A stretch of DNA of 33,906 nucleotides from an uncultured Clostridia bacterium (GTDB lineage Bacteria > Bacillota > Clostridia > Christensenellales > Aristaeellaceae): assembly GCA_946413245.1 (NCBI GenBank), contig CAMKJS010000031.1, forward strand, positions 1 through 33,906, read 5' to 3'. This document shows, one piece after another, positions 30,417-33,906 of this stretch. Below the pieces are notes generated by a model. The model saw only the letters and a program-made list of their open reading frames with translations, was not told the DNA's origin and made no database searches. The stretch's first letter is position 1. Each line of letters opens with the position of its first letter. The position numbers and the translations under genes were made by a program.

Positions 30417-31259
30417 ATGGGAAGCTTTGTCAACACCCTGTTCAGCCTCCTGCTGGGCTGGTTTCAGGCGGCCGTCAGTACGGTATGGGCTCTTCTGACA
30501 AATCCGGAGGAGAAACCTTTCTGGACCTGGTTCGGCAGGAACTGGATACTCTGCGCGGCGTTTCTTTGCATCGCCGGGCTGGTGATCGACTTTACGGTAT
30601 ATCTTTTCCGCTGGCAGCCCTATAAGGTATGGGGCAGCTTTTTCCGCCGTATGACCAATAAAAATCGGTACGCCGCGGAAGCGGAAACAGAAAGCAGGAC
30701 CCGGTCTCTGAACAGCGCAAACAGGGCGGAAACGCCGGAACCCGTACGGGAAACGGCGCAGGAAGTATCTGCCGCCGAAGCAGTTTATGCTTCCGAAACT
30801 GCTTCATCTTCCGAAGCTGCTTCGTCTTCCGCAGCGGTTTATTCCGCCGAAGCAGCGCCGCGGAACGAAGTTCCGGCGGAAGAACCGGTGCCGGCTGCCG
30901 GCGAGCCTGCCGCTCCGGCCAGGCGAAGGAGAAGGTCCGAAGCATACCGGGAATCCGTCAATCCGGCCGCGGAAGAGACCGTGACGAGATCCGGTTACGC
31001 CGTTCCGGCGGACAGCCCTTACCGCAGGCCGGTATCGCGGCCCGCGTCCGAAAGCTTTGAGGGCTTTTCCAGAACGGAACAGACCGAGCGGAATCTTCTC
31101 GCCAACAGGAGAAGGATCCGGATATCCGAATTCTTTTCAGACCAGCCCGAAAGCAGGATGCGCACCCGCGAGCCGCAGGAGCTGATCGACCCGAACGAGG
31201 CGTATCACAAGCCTGTCTATCCGAAACGGTGGCGGGAACCGGAGGATTCCGACGAATAA
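30417..31259 (+). CDS. Two-helix membrane protein with a long low-complexity cytoplasmic-type tail
   Basis: A 280-residue protein with GGAGG before its ATG. Residues ~5-27 and ~44-64 are hydrophobic helices; a WQPYKVWGSFFRRM stretch follows. From ~80 on, the sequence is disordered and rich in Ala, Ser, Glu and Arg, with short repeats (SSEAASSS, SSAAVYSAEAA). The end (~230-280) is more ordered (RRIRISEFFSDQPESRMRTREPQELIDPNEAYHKPVYPKRW) and may be a binding peptide. I do not recognise the family. Its place between cdaR and a MinD-like ATPase, all on one strand with small gaps, suggests an envelope-related or scaffold role. It may be cotranscribed with cdaA-cdaR. Confidence 0.65.
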   Translation: MGSFVNTLFSLLLGWFQAAVSTVWALLTNPEEKPFWTWFGRNWILCAAFLCIAGLVIDFTVYLFRWQPYKVWGSFFRRMTNKNRYAAEAETESRTRSLNSANRAETPEPVRETAQEVSAAEAVYASETASSSEAASSSAAVYSAEAAPRNEVPAEEPVPAAGEPAAPARRRRRSEAYRESVNPAAEETVTRSGYAVPADSPYRRPVSRPASESFEGFSRTEQTERNLLANRRRIRISEFFSDQPESRMRTREPQELIDPNEAYHKPVYPKRWREPEDSDE

Positions 31260-31283
31260 CGGAATCAGAATGAAGGAATTGCG

Positions 31284-31970
31284 ATGAAGGAATGGATCCG
31301 TCATAAACAGTTTATTGTGCTGACCGGCAATTACGGCAGCGGAAAAACCGAGATTGCCCTGCAGCTCGCGTATGATCTCCGTGCACAGGGCGAAACCACG
31401 CTGGTGGACCTGGATATCGTGAATCCGTATTTCCGAAGCGCCGAAAAGCGGACGGAGCTGGAAGAAGCAGGGATCCGCGTGCTGATGCCGGTGTTCGCGA
31501 TGACGACCGTGGATATACCGGCCCTGCCGGCGGAAATCCAGAGCGTTTTTGACGTACCCGCGCAGCGGGTCGTTTTCGACGTGGGCGGGGACGACACCGG
31601 CGCCGCCGCGCTGGGCAGGTACTATCCGTCCTTTTCAGCCCGCCGGGAAGAAACGCTGACATCCATGGTGATCAACTGCATGCGTCCGCTGACGGGAACC
31701 GTGGAGGACGTCTGCGACCTGGCGGAACGGATCCGCTCCCGGAGCCGGATGGAGCTGGATTTACTGATCAACAACGCCAACCTGGCGGATCAGACGACCC
31801 CGGACATGGCGGAAAAAGGGGAGGAGCTCGTGCTGGCCTGCGCTGAAAAGCTCGGCGTTCCGAAGGTGCTGACAACCGGAACGGAAGACGTTTTAAGCAG
31901 GTGCGCGCTGCGTACGCCGCGGCTCCTGATTACCCGGCGCATGAAGCCGGAATGGATGGAAGAAATATGA
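31284..31970 (+). CDS. P-loop ATPase of the MinD/ParA/CobB-like superfamily
   Basis: A 228-residue protein. The Walker A GNYGSGKT (15-22) is followed by the switch-like (L)VDLDIVNPYFRSAEKR segment and a VVFDVGGDDTGAAALGRYY motif in the position of Walker B/switch II. It is of the SIMIBI class but lacks the deviant Walker A second lysine typical of ParA/MinD (KGG..GKT). Related proteins occur in anaerobes beside metabolic or corrinoid enzymes, without a firm function that I can name. It overlaps the methyltransferase by four bases and follows the two-helix protein by 24. Role not determined. A partner-controlled ATPase for assembly of an enzyme or membrane complex is one possibility. Confidence 0.75.
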   Translation: MKEWIRHKQFIVLTGNYGSGKTEIALQLAYDLRAQGETTLVDLDIVNPYFRSAEKRTELEEAGIRVLMPVFAMTTVDIPALPAEIQSVFDVPAQRVVFDVGGDDTGAAALGRYYPSFSARREETLTSMVINCMRPLTGTVEDVCDLAERIRSRSRMELDLLINNANLADQTTPDMAEKGEELVLACAEKLGVPKVLTTGTEDVLSRCALRTPRLLITRRMKPEWMEEI

Positions 31971-33283
31971 CAGTATATTTACCGGAAGAATTTACGGAGA
32001 GAATGAGCCGGCAGCTGAAGCAGGAGATGCCGGCTTTTCTTGCGGCGTACGAAAAGCAGCCCCTGCGCGGAATCCGGATCAACGGCATGAAGGCCGGCGG
32101 GGAACGACTGTTCGTGAATCCTCCGGTAAGGATCCCCTGGGCGGAAAACGCGTACTACCTGGACGCTGGTTCTCCGGCTGGCGCCACCGTATGGCACGAG
32201 GCGGGCGCCTTCTATATTCAGGAACCCAGCGCCATGATTCCGGCCGCGGTGCTGCGAGCCCGGCCCGGAGAGAAGATCCTGGATCTGTGCGCCGCTCCCG
32301 GGGGAAAAGCGACACAGATCGGGACGGATCTGCAGGGGAAGGGCCTGCTGATAGCCAACGAGCCGGTTCCGAAGCGCGCGAGAATCCTGAGCGGAAACAT
32401 CGAAAGAATGGGAATCCCGAACGCCGCGGTCGTTTCCGCCGATCCGCGGAAGCTGGCCGCGAAATGGGAAGAAGCCTTTGACGGCGTACTGGCGGACGCG
32501 CCCTGTTCCGGGGAAGGCATGTTCCGGAAAACTCCGGAGGCCTGCCGGGAATGGAACGCCGCCGCCGCGGATGGCTGCGCGAAACGGCAGCGGGAGATTC
32601 TGGAAGCCGCCGTCCGCATGGTTCGTCCGGGAGGAAGGCTCGTGTATTCCACCTGCACCTTCAACCCTGCTGAAAACGAGGAGAATATCAGCTGGCTGCT
32701 ACGGGAGTTTACGGATTTTGCCCCGGAACCGTTTGAACTGCCCGGGATCGACGGATCCACCGGCATGTTCTGCGCATATCCGCACCGTATACAAGGTGAG
32801 GGGCAGTTCGTCGCCCTGCTGCGGCGAAGAGGGGATCAGCCCGCGGGTTTCCGGCCGAATCAAAGCTTTCCGACTGCCGACCGGGCGAAGCGGGATTGCT
32901 TCCGCCAGGCCTTTCCGGCTCTGCCGAAGCCGGACCTGCTGTTCGGGAACACGCTGGTGTCCATGCCGGAATGCCCGGATTTTTCCGGAATCCCCGTGCT
33001 CAGGCTCGGCCTGCATCTGGGAGAGATCCGGTCCGGCATCCCGGTTCCGGATCACGCCGCGGCAATGGCTTTTTCCGTCAAGGAAGGAAACAGGTATGAT
33101 CTCACGGAAGAAGAAGCCCTCCGTTTTCTGGCCGGCGAGGCGCTGCAGGGAGAAGCCCCGGGCTGGAACGTGGTCCGGTTCGGCGGATATCCCCTGGGGT
33201 GGATCAAGGGCAGCGGCGGACAACTGAAAAACCATTACCCGAAGGGCCTGCGGAACAGCCGCCTGCTGGCCAAAAAAATATAG
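31967..33283 (+). CDS. rsmF: RsmF/RsmB-type 5-methylcytosine RNA methyltransferase
   Basis: A 438-residue protein starting at the ATG that overlaps the ATPase stop. Residues ~1-100 are an N-terminal RNA-binding extension. The Rossmann methyltransferase core has CAAPGGKATQ (108-117), a NEP..KRA.IL motif, and the two cysteines of m5C enzymes: C180 in DAPCSGEGMFRK and C230 in YSTCTFNPAENEEN. Residues ~330-438 are an RsmF-like C-terminal domain with GLHLGEIR and GG(Y)PLGW(I/V)KG..G.LKNHYPKG(L/W)R, a substrate-binding module. Such enzymes methylate C in 16S rRNA or tRNA. The precise site cannot be read here. This could be RsmF or the similar YebU class. No unusual feature, intact length. Confidence 0.92.
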   Translation: MTVYLPEEFTERMSRQLKQEMPAFLAAYEKQPLRGIRINGMKAGGERLFVNPPVRIPWAENAYYLDAGSPAGATVWHEAGAFYIQEPSAMIPAAVLRARPGEKILDLCAAPGGKATQIGTDLQGKGLLIANEPVPKRARILSGNIERMGIPNAAVVSADPRKLAAKWEEAFDGVLADAPCSGEGMFRKTPEACREWNAAAADGCAKRQREILEAAVRMVRPGGRLVYSTCTFNPAENEENISWLLREFTDFAPEPFELPGIDGSTGMFCAYPHRIQGEGQFVALLRRRGDQPAGFRPNQSFPTADRAKRDCFRQAFPALPKPDLLFGNTLVSMPECPDFSGIPVLRLGLHLGEIRSGIPVPDHAAAMAFSVKEGNRYDLTEEEALRFLAGEALQGEAPGWNVVRFGGYPLGWIKGSGGQLKNHYPKGLRNSRLLAKKI

Positions 33284-33301
33284 CGAACCGGGGCAAAACC
33301 C

Positions 33302-33330
33302 TTGCATAAAAAGCTGAAAATGACTATAAT
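33302..33330 (+). promoter_or_regulatory. SigA-type promoter of the terminal binding-protein gene
   Basis: TTGCAT (33302-33307) and TATAAT (33325-33330) are separated by 17 bases, with a TGAC before the -10 box. Confidence 0.75.
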
Positions 33331-33379
33331 GTTTGACAAGAAAACACCGTCAGGTGAATATGTTACAGGAGGTTTTTCC

Positions 33380-33906
33380 ATGAAAAAGTTTTTGGCTCTT
33401 TGTCTGACCCTTGCGCTTGTGCTCTCCGTGATCGGTGCGGCCAGCGCTTCCACGATCCGGATCTATTCCAACTCCAACTCCACGGAACGGGTTACCTGGC
33501 TGATCGAAGCCGCCAAGGAAGCCGGTTTTGATATCTCCATCGACGACAACTCCGTCATCTCCGGCGACACGGCCGCCGTGCAGGCCGCGAACGAGAACAA
33601 GGACGGGGACCTGATCTTCGGCCTGAACGAAGTCCGCTGGTCTCAGCTGGTGAACGGCCAGTACGAGAACCTGAAGATTATGGACTGGGCTCCCACCTGG
33701 GCGGAGAAGGTCGGCGAATACAAGTTCGACGGCAAAGCCTACGGCCTGGTAATCCAGAACATCCTGATGCTGTACCGGAACGACGAGTTCGGCACCAACG
33801 GCGAAGCGCTGCACTTCGCGCACTGGGCTGATCTGGCGAACTCCAACTTCAAGTGGTACCGCCAGGGCAAGGTGGGCGGCACCACCAACATGAACATCAA
33901 CAACGC
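33380..33906 (+). CDS. ABC transporter substrate-binding protein, 5' part only
   Basis: The first 175 codons of a larger gene cut by the window end. AGGAGG precedes the ATG. The signal peptide MKKFLALCLTLALVLSVIGAASA is followed by STIRIYSNSNS. The mature start has the type-2 binding-protein form of thiamine/iron-type or general solute binders (VQAANENKDGDLIFGLNEVRW, then Y.L.WA..WA...GEYKFDGKAYGLVIQNILMLYRND). The signal sequence has no clear lipobox cysteine. The substrate cannot be assigned from this part; the family has iron, thiamine, spermidine and phosphonate binders. Partner permease and ATPase genes, if present, would be beyond the right edge. Confidence 0.8.
   Translation, partial: MKKFLALCLTLALVLSVIGAASASTIRIYSNSNSTERVTWLIEAAKEAGFDISIDDNSVISGDTAAVQAANENKDGDLIFGLNEVRWSQLVNGQYENLKIMDWAPTWAEKVGEYKFDGKAYGLVIQNILMLYRNDEFGTNGEALHFAHWADLANSNFKWYRQGKVGGTTNMNINN

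Overview
The window looks like chromosomal DNA of an anaerobic Clostridia-type Firmicute with fairly high G+C. The evidence is the gene set: remA/DUF370 next to gmk and rpoZ, cdaA-cdaR, a BMP/NupOPQ-type nucleoside transporter, DnaD- and DnaI-type replication proteins, YjjI/YjjW glycyl-radical enzymes, strong AGGAGG ribosome binding sites and frequent TTG starts. A GH43 glycosidase and several secreted surface proteins would suit a gut or rumen bacterium. The genus is an inference and I do not assign it.

Layout. 1-6074: secreted or surface proteins (a three-repeat protein with a C-terminal Ig-like and Fn3 region, and a duplicated-module exported protein with a 49-codon follower) and a GH43 glycosidase without a signal peptide. 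6200-8900: an accessory stretch with a double-glycine-leader peptide, a gene broken by a +1 frameshift, a Phd-Doc toxin-antitoxin pair with palindromic operator DNA, and a phage-type replication protein on the minus strand. 8884-9457: a repeat-rich non-coding region (24-bp-spaced repeats, a 16-bp palindrome, two competing inverted repeats). 9458-12256: a multi-module DnaD protein, a DnaC/DnaI-like helicase loader and a cysteine-less ArsC/Spx-fold protein as one overlapping operon. 12347-13417: phosphofructokinase on the minus strand.

13629-16841 is a classic housekeeping operon (yicC, remA, gmk, rpoZ, coaBC) facing a minus-strand pair (nadD-yqeK fusion, rsfS). Then come rpsT, two secreted proteins (one with four SH3b domains), and a nucleoside-uptake locus. 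In that locus the BMP-type binding protein is separated from its likely ATPase and two permeases by a divergent glycyl-radical enzyme and activase (YjjI, YjjW). The last part holds the c-di-AMP synthase cdaA with its partner cdaR, a two-TM membrane protein, a MinD-like ATPase, an RsmF-like rRNA methyltransferase, and the 5' end of a solute-binding protein cut by the window edge.

Points most worth following: the C-terminal motif shared by the two divergent replication proteins together with the iteron-like repeats between them; YjjI/YjjW inside a split nucleoside-transport locus; the double-glycine-leader precursor; the copy of the binding-protein gene's 3' end just after its stop codon; and the ArsC-like protein without redox cysteines. 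No tRNA, rRNA, CRISPR array or insertion sequence was recognised.
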